This document shows, in pieces, positions 10,901-20,583 of a DNA stretch of 64,000 nucleotides; position 1 is the first letter of the stretch, and every line of letters starts with the position of its first letter. The translations under genes and the position numbers were made by a program. The stretch spans positions 5,766,001-5,830,000 of the forward strand of contig NC_063013.1 of assembly GCF_020509005.1 (NCBI RefSeq). The letters run 5' to 3'. Source of the stretch: Fulvia fulva (taxonomy: Eukaryota; Ascomycota; Dothideomycetes; Mycosphaerellales; Mycosphaerellaceae). Below the pieces are notes generated by a model, which did not search any database, had not been told where the DNA came from, and was given only the letters and a program-made list of their open reading frames with translations.

Positions 10901-11453
10901 TACCGCGATACCTCCTGGAGAGTCACTGGACATATTGCAGATCCTGGAAAAGGGCGATGAAGCGTATCTGGACCCTGCTGAGGTGCCCAAGACCGCTCCT
11001 CGACCAGAACGCTTCGACTACACCTACCGCCAGCCAGTGATGGAAGGCTTACACAACGACAATGCTCTTCCCTACCTCAAGGCACAGATCGCATCCACCC
11101 CAGCTGAGCTCAACAAGATCATCAAAGAGCTCAAGACGCCCGCGCCAAAGAACGCTTCGCCCGACGACATGGGTGGTAATGGAAGCCAAGGCGAGGGTGG
11201 TGCACTAAAACTTAAGCGCACCTCTAAGACTGGTGGTCGCAAGTCCAAGAAGTCCGATGACCGTAACGCAGGTGTTCCCCTTCGAAATGTTACGCAGTTG
11301 GCCAAATTGGCACCGTGGGCGCCCGAGCCTGTAATCCATAACAGGTTTACGAACTGGTACGATTATACCAACAAGGACCACCAGCTGTCCAGGAGCTGGG
11401 GCAATACTGCTGTTGATGTTGGGGTCCCAAAACGATTGCCTACTATGACTTGA
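7950..11453 (+). CDS. MIP1: Mitochondrial DNA polymerase gamma catalytic subunit
   Basis: This 1167-residue family-A polymerase sits in one exon. The basic, hydroxyl-rich N-terminus (LLRLRPQPLKKWSCAQKCYA) looks like a mitochondrial presequence. The 3'-5' exonuclease has Exo I FDTEVMW, Exo II GHNISYDRARV and Exo III YCAADVEITHKVY. The polymerase has motif A FVGADVDSQELWIASL, motif B RNDAKVFNYGRIYGAG and motif C LTVHDEIRYL, so all catalytic acidic residues are present. It replicates and repairs mitochondrial DNA. The C-terminal tail after about residue 1000 is fungal-specific and Lys-rich. The frame is open well upstream of 7950, so the precise start is not proven; the ATG at 7950 leaves the presequence intact. 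Confidence 0.95.
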   Translation: MRSRCHRNVVHALERTQQTSLLRLRPQPLKKWSCAQKCYASTAVAADVATHHRPRLLAVSSEARHNEIGVQQVSAHIHPQLFPTATAPKPDAELVSLSKDHLARHELLGKTSDNALPIGFDLPTLHGASLDEHFYRLGMDSAEPFLSLSKKYARASPPPKPRQWVQRSGWTKYYEDGSSEAVAAPDADELTFDTEVMWHETSFPAMACAVSATHWYAWLSPWLLGESENDRHLIPLGDPNQPRIIIGHNISYDRARVAEEYSLEQSNNFFMDTMSLHVAVNGMCSRQRPTWMMHRKEREMQDKIAAADESVDLASLLDNRESFDEEEELWVGRSSVNSLRDVAKFHCGITIDKARREWFGELDRDGVVERLDELLDYCAADVEITHKVYKKVFPLFLETCPHPVSFAALRHMASEILPVNKSWEAYIANAEATYQKLSSGVTERLVDLADKALEHRTSSGVYEKDPWLCQLDWSGQEVRMVKGKKKGDPPRPAARQKKPGMPQWYRGLFARNDADIALTVRTRIAPILLRLAWDNNPLVWSDKYGWTFKVLHANAGKYHDQSMTMCNILEEEDFTLRDDLEHTYFKLPHKDGPDARCTSPLAKGYLKFFESGTLSSEYAYAKEALEMNASCSYWISARDRITSQMVVYENELPDAPSPESELGYILPQVIPMGTITRRAVENTWLTASNAKKDRVGSELKSIITAPPGYCFVGADVDSQELWIASLVGDASFKLHGGNAIGFMTLEGTKAAGTDLHSRTAKILGISRNDAKVFNYGRIYGAGLKFAQSLLRQFNPTLKEEDAKRIATNLYQETKGTSTTKKMLHERKFWRGGTESFVFNKLEEFAEQERPRTPVLGAGITQALMRRYISKGGFMTSRINWAIQSSGVDYLHLLIISMEYLCKRYNIDARLSLTVHDEIRYLAKNEDKYRCAMALQVANVWTRAMFSQQMGIDDLPQSCAYFSAVDIDHVLRKEVDMDCVTPSHPTAIPPGESLDILQILEKGDEAYLDPAEVPKTAPRPERFDYTYRQPVMEGLHNDNALPYLKAQIASTPAELNKIIKELKTPAPKNASPDDMGGNGSQGEGGALKLKRTSKTGGRKSKKSDDRNAGVPLRNVTQLAKLAPWAPEPVIHNRFTNWYDYTNKDHQLSRSWGNTAVDVGVPKRLPTMT

Positions 11454-12053
11454 GGGGCTTGTACGTAAGAACGTTGTAAGATGCAAAGACGGCCGATTGC
11501 ACTGAATATACTTGAGAATATTGTGCGGTTTGAACACTGCTGTAGAAATAGCTTGTACAGAATCGATCAACGTTGGGAGAAAGTATAATGCTCTGACGTT
11601 CCACATCGACTCAGAAAGCGACAGCGATGATGACCTTCGCCGCGTGGTATGGATGCGCTCCACCTCCGAAGGGAGGCAGAGACAAGGCGTGCGAGACACG
11701 CGGCTCTGCTTCACGACCGCAAGCTGTAGCCAAGCCTCTTGTTGCTGTTACCGTGTTCAAACGCCGTCGAAGGGCTTGTAAGGGTTGTCAATCTCTTGTC
11801 CCAGAGTCCTCGGCTGTGGGCACGCGAACCAGTCCGGCTGATCATTCTGGCGATGGAGAACATACCGAGGGCAGCGAACAACGCCATCGGAAGGAAACGG
11901 GAGACAAGCTCATTTGAGCATGAAGGGATGGTGGAGATGGAGGGAAGCTTTTTTGGAGGGAAGCTTTTTTGGACTATCTACCATACCGTCATCGACTCAT
12001 ACTGAGTTGCGTGAAAATGCAAATTGGTCATACCACTGGGCAGCTGGAATCGT
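11454..12053. other. Intergenic region with a small tandem duplication
   Basis: 3' flank between the convergent polymerase gamma and aldolase genes. An 18-bp unit (GGAGGGAAGCTTTTTTGG type) is repeated twice at about 11937-11972. No credible gene was found. Confidence 0.4.
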
Positions 12054-12632
12054 TTACAGCTGGTTAGCAGTGTTGAAGTCCTGGAGCGCGACAGCAATAC
12101 GCTTCGACATGGTCTTCTCTCCCTCGCGAACCCACACTCTTGGGTCGTAGTACCTGTAGTTCGTTCGTTAGCACAGCACGCCGTGATCAAGTGGAGAGCC
12201 ACTTACTTCTTGTTTGGCTTGTCATCGCCATCTGGGTTGCCAACTTGCGAGTTGACGTATTCCTTCTTGTTGATCATGTAGTCGCGGATGCCCTCGGTGT
12301 AGGCGTACTGGAGGTCGGTGTCGAGGTTGACCTTGCAGACACCGTAGCTGATGGCGTCAAGGTAGTCCTGCTTGCTGGAGCCGGAGCCACCGTGGAAGAC
12401 AAGGAAGACTGGCTTCTCATCCTTGGTGCCCTCCTTCTCCTGGACGTACTTCTGGTGCTTCTGGAGGAGCTCTGGCCTAAGCTTGACATTGCCTGGCTTG
12501 TAGACACCGTGCACGTTACCGAAACCGGCGGCGATCGAGAAGTATGGCGAAATTGGCGAGAGAGCCTTGTAGATGTCGTAAATGTCCTCTGGCTGTGTGT
12601 AGAGAGAGTTGTTGTCGACGGACTCGTTGTTG

Positions 12633-12664
<32 letters not shown>

Positions 12665-13341
12665 CTCCATCTCGAGCCACTGCTTCATTGGTGCAGCGCG
12701 CTTGAGGTACTGGGCGGTGGTCTCGATGTTCTCCTTGACTGGCTCCTCGGAAAGATCGATCATGTGCGAGGAGAAGAGTGGGGTGCCGGAGGCCTTGAAC
12801 TCCTTCTCATCAGCATCGAGCATGCCATCGAGCCATGGGAGGAGCTTCTTTGCGCAGTGGTCGGTGTGGAGCACGACCGGAATGCCGTATGCGGGTGCAA
12901 TGGCGCGGACATAGTGTGCTGCGGCGATGGAGCCCTGGATGGAGGCAGACTGGTCCTACAAACACAGAAGACTGTTAGCTACCCTCAAGAGCTATGCTGG
13001 TACCTCAGAGGACGGTGTCAATGTGGAGAGAGGGCGTCGTGCTGTGCATGTTTCCAACAACCCACTGCACTCTGAGCCACCGTTCGACCTCTGAGACCAT
13101 TCAAACGTACCTTGTTGTCGACGCCCTTTCCGGCGAAGTAGGCTGCACCACCTTGAGAGAACTGGAGGATAAGTGGTGCCTTGGCGTCACGGGCAGCTTC
13201 GAGGGAAGCTACGACCGTGGAAGAGGATGTGACGTTGATTGCTGGAATAGCGAAGTTCTTCTCCTGTGCGTACTTGAACAGGTTCTTGACGTCGTCGCCG
13301 TAGATGACGCCGCTCTTCTGCTTGAGGACGCTCTGTGCCAT
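12054..13341 (-). CDS. FBA1: Class II fructose-bisphosphate aldolase
   Basis: Three exons on the minus strand encode about 360 residues. The first exon starts MAQSVLKQKSGVIYGDDVKN. The second contains the zinc site LHTDHCAKK, then SSHMIDLSEE, GFGNVHGVYKPG and the phosphate-binding FHGGSGSSKQ and NLDTDLQYAY. The last exon, after an intron of about 50 nt, encodes YYDPRVWVREGEKTM and ends TANQL. It cleaves fructose 1,6-bisphosphate to dihydroxyacetone phosphate and glyceraldehyde 3-phosphate in glycolysis and gluconeogenesis, in the cytosol. Codon use is strongly biased to C-ending codons, as expected for very high expression; this also produces a 311-codon spurious frame on the opposite strand. 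All key residues are present. Confidence 0.96.
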
Positions 13342-14078
13342 GGTTGCTGTGATTCTGTTGTGATTGTGGTGTGAGGTAAGCTTTTACCAAATTACTCAGT
13401 ATGGTGAGTGTATGCAGGTACTGTGATGGTCTTTCAAAGTAAGTGCGATTGAGAAGGAGGAAGGTTCTGGTTCATAAGAAGAATCTTTTGCAAGGCAGTG
13501 ACGCAGTATCCTACCCCGCCACAGCCCACCAGACCAGGTCCAAGATCTCCTGCTATTCACGGCTGCGCGCAAGCACAGCACCCGTTGTTTGCCATTGGTG
13601 CTACAATTCTACCCGACTTTGGCCGACTGGTGCATTCGCTTCAGCCTTATCGCTTGCATGTGACTCTCCAATGCAGATTCATACCAGACCATCGATTGTC
13701 CTCCGTGGGGTTGGTTGCAGCGTTCAGGTAGGGAGTGCCTCGCTGGCACGGGATGATTACGGCGGGCGTCATTTGCGAGAGGGTTGAGAAACTGGAGTCT
13801 CACCAGTAACAGCGACGTCAATCAGACTCCACTGTTGTAGTCGGTCCGTAATACGTTCGGTGTATCTTTGATGAGGGAGCACGTGCGGAGATGATGGCCT
13901 GAGCAACGAGAAACGAGAAACGATTGAATGCCCGGATGCCTGACAGCCGGAGAGGCGAGAGCTAGTGTTTTACAGTTTCGGTGCGGTTCGAAACAGCGTT
14001 TGAAGAAGTTTGGCAAGCGCAATTGACCAGCAGCAGGTGCAAGTCATCTAGCGTTGCAAACAACACATCACCTTCACT
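13342..14078. other. Divergent promoter region of aldolase and Prp19
   Basis: Intergenic sequence between two divergently transcribed, well-expressed genes. Short overlapping open frames on both strands are not supported as genes. Confidence 0.4.
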
Positions 14079-15687
14079 ATGCTTTGCGCAAGTAAGCACT
14101 GAACGAGTCCGCTCCAGTAATCGCTCTCACTGACATTGTTGACAGTCTCCGGCGAGGCACCGCAGCAGCCAGTGGCTTCGCGCAAGTCTGGTCAGTCAAC
14201 CGTCGTCTGCTAGCATGGGGATTCGCAAAGGCTTACAGTAGGTATAGGCAATGTCTTCGAGCGTCGTTTGATAGAGACTTACATCTCTGAGCACGGCTCC
14301 GACCCTGTCAATGGCGAGGAACTTTCTGTCGACGACCTGATCGATCTCAAGCAATCGCGTACCGTTAAGCCCCGGCCACCACAGCTCACCTCGATTCCGG
14401 CACTACTTTCGACCTTCCAGAACGAGTGGGACGCTTTGGTATTGGAGACATATCAGCTGAAAAAGCAGCTGGGCGAGACACGGCAGGAGCTGAGCAACGC
14501 GCTGTACTACAACGATTCGGCGCAGAGAGTCATCGCACGTTTGCAGCAGGAGAGAGATGAGGCTCGCGATGCTCTGTCGAGAGTGTCGGTTACAGGAGGA
14601 GCGAATGGTGTGAACGGCACAAATGGCGATGCCATGCAGATTGATGGAGCTCCGCTTTCAGATGAGGTTGTCGCCAGAATCACAGAAACACAAGAGCGCC
14701 TGTCCAGCACCCGGAGGAAGCGACCTGTGCCTACGGAGTGGGCTACTGCGGATGAGATCCAGACCTACGATGTCAAGGGCTCGATTGACACACAATTCAC
14801 TGGCGCCAAGTTCCTTGCGGCAGACCACACCGGGGACTTCTTCTTGTGCGGTGACTCTGACGGTGCCATGGCCATCTACGATCTACAGGCTGGTGCCTTC
14901 ACCACGAGGAGCAACCTTGGCGCTGGTGCGATCCTAGGTGGTGGATGGTGCAATGACAAGCCTGCTGTGGCTACATCAAGCGGCGTGGTGGCAATAGCAG
15001 AGGAGGGTGCTGTGAAGGCGAAGTTCCATCAACATGCGGGTGCTGCAACAGCTGTTGCTGGTCATCCAAGCGGCGAGATTCTGGTCTCTGTGGGCGTTGA
15101 CAAGAGCTATGTCCTGTACGACATACACGCATCCAAGGTGGCCACTCAGGTCTATGGCGACGTTGGTAAGTTATACGCTCGACAGACTATGTGGACTACT
15201 GCTGACTTACCTCTCAGAACTTTCTGCTGTCGCCTTCCACCCCGACGGACACCTTCTCGCAGTTGGTGGCGCGGACGGGAGTGTCAGACTGTACGACGTC
15301 AAGGCTGGACAGCACGCACACACATTCCCAGCACCATCAGCTGCAAGCCCAGTTGTGGCTATCACTTTCTCCGAAAACGGAACCTGGTTGGCATCGGCGA
15401 ACGAGGGTCAAACCGCGGTAACTGTGTGGGATCTTCGCAAGCTCAATGCTCTGAAGACACTCGACATTGGTACTGTAGTGACCGGCATCTCGTGGGACTA
15501 CACCGGCCAATTCCTGGCGGCTAGCGGAGCAGGTGCAGTGGTGGTCAGCCAGTACTCGAAGAGCTCGAAGTCCTGGTCTGAGCCTCTTCGCAAGGCTCTC
15601 AACGCAACAGACGTGAAGTGGGGATCGAAGGCCAAGAGCCTGGTGGCTCTGACTGGCGAAGGTGCAGTCAGCATCCTCAGTGCATGA
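14079..15687 (+). CDS. PRP19: Pre-mRNA-processing factor 19 (U-box/WD40 E3 ligase)
   Basis: Four exons. The first two are tiny: MLCAISGEAPQQPVASRKSG spans the ATG at 14079 and an intron after 14091, and the third exon resumes GNVFERRLIETYI. Together they make the U-box (about residues 1-60, with the NGEELSVDDLI loop). A coiled-coil tetramerisation region follows (WDALVLETYQLKKQLGETRQ). The WD40 propeller occupies the C-terminal half and is interrupted by one intron near 15167-15218. It resumes LSAVAFHPDGHLLAVGGADG and ends AVSILSA. Prp19 is the scaffold and ubiquitin ligase of the NineTeen complex, which stabilises U5/U6 in the activated spliceosome. All exon phases fit without forcing. Confidence 0.93.
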
Positions 15688-16367
15688 ACTGGTGTGGTGA
15701 ACATATGAGGCAGGGCGTTCTGGCGCTTAGGGGCCAAGGGGCTGTAGCACTTTCAGCATGTGGCCTGAATGCTACATGAACAGGCAGGTTGTAAAAGACT
15801 CTTCGATACTCTTGTGGCAGGTAGTTAGTTGTTACACTCGCGCGATTAACGCCGAGCTGATAAAGCCGCTTGCCACTTCATGCATCAACCTGCTCTCCGA
15901 GCACTTCACTTCTGTTTGACTCCGCACGTATTCAGCGTGTTCTTCTAGAAAGCACTGTCAGCACAGATGTACTTGAGCAAAGAAGCGTCTTGCAAGGTGT
16001 GAAGGAAAGTAGCACTCCTTTGTTGACGCAGGTAAACCTACCGGCACAGACCAATCGGTTCATCAGCGCCTCCAACACACACACCCTCCGAAACCTCGCG
16101 CTTCTCGACCTCGACCACGACTACACAACACACAGCACCGCACTGTGACTTGCGAACCTCAAACTTGTGCAGCCATCGCCCGACTTCACCTAAAGCAATG
16201 GATCTGGCGACAGGTGCGAGCAGTTCTGGTGCTTTCCCGCTCATAAGACGCACTTCCACGAAGGCAAGTAATGCTGAACGCCGGCTGCTTCTTGCCTGCC
16301 CGAAATGCAGCAGCATTCACTGTGGAGCTTGCTTACTGACTGTGACCTTCAGAGGAGCTTCGGTACA
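15688..16367. other. Intergenic region upstream of the SIM-RING gene
   Basis: An ATG-started frame at 16198 runs into the RING gene region in another frame and may be 5' UTR. Nothing else was recognised. Confidence 0.35.
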
Positions 16368-17780
16368 ATGGCAGACGACAGCCGCGAAAGCTCGCCTGAT
16401 TCACTATTCATCCCGCAGAACGATCACTACACGAATGAACACACCGCACAACGTGCTCGTACACGTGGTGCACTTGCTCTTCCACCACATATCGCAACCC
16501 GACCATTCCGCTTCCCTGGCGACGGACTCGACTACAGACGACCGATCATGTCGAACGGTGAAGGTGCAGCAGGTGGAGCAGCGAGTCATGGTCACGAGGT
16601 AATTGATCTTACGGATGATGGTCAGGGTGATGCTGCAGCCGAGCCTGCGCAGCAGACAGCAATGGCGAGCTCTTCACGTGCGCAAAGGCCTCCCAGATTC
16701 GGCAGGAACATAATAGACATCGAGAGTGAAGAGGAGGAAGAGCATCGCAGTGAGGCATTACATGAGCAAGCCCCCGCCATGACCGGCTTCATACCTCCTC
16801 GAGACCAACGTAACCCTTACGCTCACCATCCACGATTCTCACAACTACGACGACCCTCTAGACAAACCACAAGCAACTCTGCCAATACGGCCGACCTCGA
16901 ATTCCTCTCAGAGCGCCCTCGCTCACGACCGCAGACTGCTAGCCGGTCACAGACGCCGGCAGTACCAGCACCAAGAAGTCTCACTCCATACCCAACAGGC
17001 GTGGGCGAGCCGATCGACCTTACTGGGGAAGATGACGAGGTGGTCCACCTCAACACTGTGCCACGGCCCGCTGATAACCTCGTAAGACCAGGCACGACTG
17101 CTGGCAGTGGTACTAGGAGCTTCTTCGGTGGCGTGGCCGGCATAATCAATAACATGAGTGCGGGCAACAGACTGGGAGAGCGTATACGGGGATACTTTGG
17201 TGATTTCGACATGGCAGAACAGCAGGAGATACTCGATCGGGCATTGGAACGCCGGCAGCAGATACCGCCGCCGCGTAGAGGTACGGTTTCTGCTCAAGGC
17301 GGTCGGGTCGGTAACATGCCTGGAATGCACATCGCCTTCGACTACGAACCCGTAGCCTTCGATCTGGGCATCGTCGGAGGCAATAGACCGCCCACACCTC
17401 CGTACGAAGCCCCTCCACCTGCAGCAGCCGGATTCACACGCAGCCCTGGAGAGGACGAGGTGGTGGTGTGTCCGAACTGTGGAGACGAGCTCGCGATGGG
17501 AGACGGCGATGAGAAGCAACAGGTTCACGTTATCAAGAAGTGCGGCCACGTAAGTTCTAATTTCTTTCTAATTTCTTTCAAAGCCTGCACAAGAAGGTTC
17601 TAACTTATCCAGGTATATTGCGGCGATTGTGCTCGGAACCGCACGAAGAGCGCTCGAAGCAAGAAGGGGAAGGGCAAAGCACCAGCTCATGGACCTCAAA
17701 CCTTCAAGCACTGCGTCGTGAGCGGATGTAAGGAGTCTGCTACTGGCAAGGCGATGATTCAAGTCTTCCTGGGCAGTTAG
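16368..17780 (+). CDS. SIM-containing RING-like protein (Rfp1/Slx5-like)
   Basis: Two exons with an intron near 17549-17612 give about 450 residues. Most of the protein is disordered, with two clear SUMO-interacting motifs: HEVIDLTDDG and GEPIDLTGEDDE (hydrophobic core VIDLT/PIDLT followed by acidic residues). A third acidic patch is IIDIESEEEEE. The C-terminus is an atypical RING: VVCPNCGDEL, then IKKCGHVYCGDCARN across the splice junction, and a late C-x4-C pair, CVVSGC. This arrangement matches the fungal Rfp1/Slx5 group, the SUMO-binding partner of Slx8. It would recruit sumoylated nuclear proteins for ubiquitination. Orthology is inferred from architecture. The ATG at 16368 follows a plausible leader, but an upstream exon starting near 16198 is possible. 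Confidence 0.7.
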
Positions 17781-18185
17781 CGACGTTGAGAGGTAATACT
17801 TCTGCGATACCCAGAGTCGAGCAAGGTGTTTCGGATCATGGCATAGCAAGCCCATTCGGGAGGTGCTGTACAATAATGACATTGTAGTAATGCATCAAGC
17901 GGCCGTTGGAAGTGGCATTGGATTAATAGCAGTCTTCTGACCACCCATTTCCTCGTTGCTGTGAAACATGGCGTCTTGTACGTGTGCCAGCGATCCTATG
18001 GTTCTTTTGGACGTGTATATGATTGATTATTCCTGGCTGGCTACGTCAGTGCTCAGGTAGAACTACGCGACAGGGTTCAGCTACATGTAGCTTGCATATC
18101 CGTGCGGCTCAACGACGATCGTGCAGCAAGAAACGCATGCATCCAGTGCAACTCACCATCGTACCGAACTACTTCACTCTCAATC
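17781..18185. other. Intergenic region, no gene seen
   Basis: Short tandem promoter/terminator interval between two plus-strand genes. No motif was recognised. Confidence 0.35.
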
Positions 18186-19000
18186 ATGGACCGGCCTGGC
18201 GATTCACAGAAGCCTGCGCGGACAGAGCCACGCACTAAAAGCTCGCCCTCTGGCCCGAAGACTCTCTACCTCATCCTCTACAATGCCATCTCCGCCCTGC
18301 TATGGTCTGTCGTGCTTGGACGCGTCCTCCTGATCGCACCGCTCCATGGCTACCGAAACGTGTTTGTTGGAGTTGGGGAATTTACAAAGTGGACACAGAC
18401 GCTGGCCACGTTGGAGATTGTGCACTCGCTCTTAGGTATACATACTCTCTTCCCACCATCTCGTGCAAGATATCGAAGCTAAGTTCCACCTTCCCTCCTC
18501 TGCAGGCATCGTCCGCGCACCACTCCTCACCACTCTCATGCAAGTCGCATCCCGCCTTCTCCTCGTCTGGGGCATCGTTCACAACTTCCCGAACACTACC
18601 GCCCGCAGCTCGCCAGCTTATTCGACCATGTTGATCGCGTGGAGTGTCACGGAGGTTATAAGGTACAGCTACTTTGCTGTGAACCTGGCGTATGGACGCG
18701 TGCCGAAGTGGATGACCTGGCTGAGGTATAATACGTTCTTCGTGCTGTACCCTTTGGGAATCAGTAGTGAGTGTTGGTTGGTCTGGAGGGCGATTGAGCC
18801 GGCGAAGACGTGGAATGCGGCGTTGGAGTGGGTGTTGAGGTTGGTGTTGTTTGTTTATGTGCCGGGTAAGTGGCAGATGCAATGAGAGAGGGAGGGAGAC
18901 ATGAGCTAATGCTGTGGTAGGATCGTATGTTCTGTTCACGCATATGATGGCACAGAGGAAGAAGGTCATGCGGAGCTTGAGGGAGAAGAAGGCGGAGTAA
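18186..19000 (+). CDS. PHS1: Very-long-chain 3-hydroxyacyl-CoA dehydratase
   Basis: Three exons encode about 230 residues with six predicted membrane segments. The N-terminal exon gives TLYLILYNAISALLWSVVLG and ends SLLG; the second continues IVRAPLLTTLMQVASR. The family signature is present as VTEVIRYSYFAVNLA and WLRYNTFFVLYPLGISSE, which contains the catalytic Tyr (YNTFFVLYP) and Glu (SSE). The last exon gives VLFTHMMAQRKKVM and a basic tail, typical of an ER retention signal. The enzyme removes water from 3-hydroxyacyl-CoA in the third step of very-long-chain fatty-acid elongation at the ER, feeding sphingolipid synthesis. It is convergent with the next gene, with only about 160 bases between stops. 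Confidence 0.92.
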
Positions 19001-19163
19001 GAGGTTGGACGACATCATCGAGACAGACGGCAGCGCACACGCAAGGCAGCGGCAGCTCTTGACATCTGCTTCGAACACACGGCCGCTCTGGCACAAGCCC
19101 ATGGGACGTTGTGGAGTGCATCAGCAGCCCTGACTCAGCGACATCGCTCGGCTCGTAGTACGC

Positions 19164-20137
19164 TCACTGGCTCGGTTGAGCAGCTGCCTCTGGATTCACG
19201 CTTGGAACATCAGAGCCTGTTGCGACAGTCGCACCTGCATCCACAGGCAGTATCACGCCTGTTATCCACCGAGCTTCATCACCAGCCAGGAACCTGATCG
19301 CAGCTCCGACATCCCTACAAGTCGCAGATCAGCTCATACATACCAAAACATTGATCCGTTGAACTTCACTCACCATGCAGTACCTTCTGTCTTGAGGAGA
19401 CTTCGGTTCTTTCGAGATTCTCTTGCCTCTTCGGACATCCCAGAACTGTACATCATAGGGGTGTACACCATGCCGGGACACACACAATTTACTCTGATAC
19501 CCTCCTCAGCATGATGCGATGCCATTGCTCGCGTCATGTTCTGGAAGCTGTCAGTAAAGAACCGCATCGTTCTGGAACGGCTTCGACTCACCACAATGGC
19601 GCCTTTACTCGTAGGATAAAGCAGATGCGGGTTGCCACCTCGAATGCCCGCAACACTCGCAAGATTGACAATGCTCCCCCTCCACTGCTGCCCTTCATTC
19701 TTCCTCATCTCCGGAATCGCATACTTCGCCATCATTACCATACTTCCCACATTTACCTCCATACTCTTCGCCCAAGCCGCCATATCAACATCTACTGCCG
19801 TTCCAGTCGCACCACCAACTCCAACCCCATTCACCAAAATATCAACCCTCCCATACTCACTGACCGCTTTCTCAACGACAGCTTTACAGTCTGGTTCTGA
19901 GGCAACGTTGGCTTTGATCGCCACTACTTTCCCGTGTCCATCGGTTTGGATCATTTCGGCTGTACGTTGGGCTAGTGAGATGTCCAGATCTACGCATACT
20001 ACTGAGGCGCCTGCTTCAGCCAGGAGGATTGCTGAGGCTCGTCCGTTGCCGATGCCTTCGCCTGCTGCGCCTGCGCCGGTCACGATGGCGACGCGGCCGG
20101 CGAGGGAGCGGGTCGGACGGGTGAAGTGTTCGCTCAT
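19164..20137 (-). CDS. Short-chain dehydrogenase/reductase
   Basis: Three exons on the minus strand encode about 285 residues. The Rossmann fold begins GRVAIVTGAGAAGEGIGNGR, a TGxxxGxG-type NAD(P) site with an inserted loop. It is followed by VDILVNGVGVG (the usual NNAG is NGVG here), NLASVAGIRGG, and the catalytic LYPTSKGA (Y-x3-K). After an intron comes VNCVCPGMVYTPMM. The last exon gives DVGAAIRFLAGDEARWITGVILPVDAG, the classic C-terminal substrate and cofactor edge. The residue after DL-x-D (VDLDISLAQ) suggests NAD preference, but this is only an inference. The substrate is unknown; the nearest general class is 3-oxoacyl-ACP-reductase-like SDRs used in fatty-acid, sugar or secondary metabolism. 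Confidence 0.85.
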
Positions 20138-20583
20138 CGTCTATGTTGTTGTTGATCGATGGCTAGAAGGGTGCCGGAATTCTGAAGGATAAGTTGGGCC
20201 TATTCTTTGTCGTTTGATGTCCAGCGCCTCGAACGTCTTGTGTCTTTCGATGGGTAACCTTCTTGTGGAAGGACTGTTCTCCGGTGGGATGGGGTCGTAT
20301 TGGTCTGCGCTACTCTCCTTCAGGTGCTGGCTATCAGTTGCAGGAAGTCTGGCCGTATTACTTGATATGGAGTCAATGTCGCGGGGTCGTGAAGTGAATG
20401 ATGTGGGGTACGAGCTTTGGTTGAAGGGTGTTGCGAAGTCGGCGCTTCGTCGTACCAACAATATCATCAGTGAGAGGGATAGTTCATAGGAGTGCTGAAC
20501 TTCAACATGAGATAGCATCCATATGAAGCCACTAGATCACTACATATCGCCCAAGATATAACAGAAGCACACCAGTGCCATAC
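20138..20583. other. Intergenic region, no gene supported
   Basis: A 125-codon open frame on the minus strand (20141-20518) is polar and shows no motif. It may be part of the SDR leader region. Nothing else was seen. Confidence 0.35.

Noticed and set aside
12140..13075. 311-codon open frame opposite the aldolase gene
   Set aside because: Same codon-bias artefact. The minus-strand aldolase has all catalytic motifs and clean splice sites.
20141..20518. 125-codon minus-strand frame between the SDR and Pif1 genes
   Set aside because: Polar with no recognisable fold, and lies in the leader region of the SDR gene.
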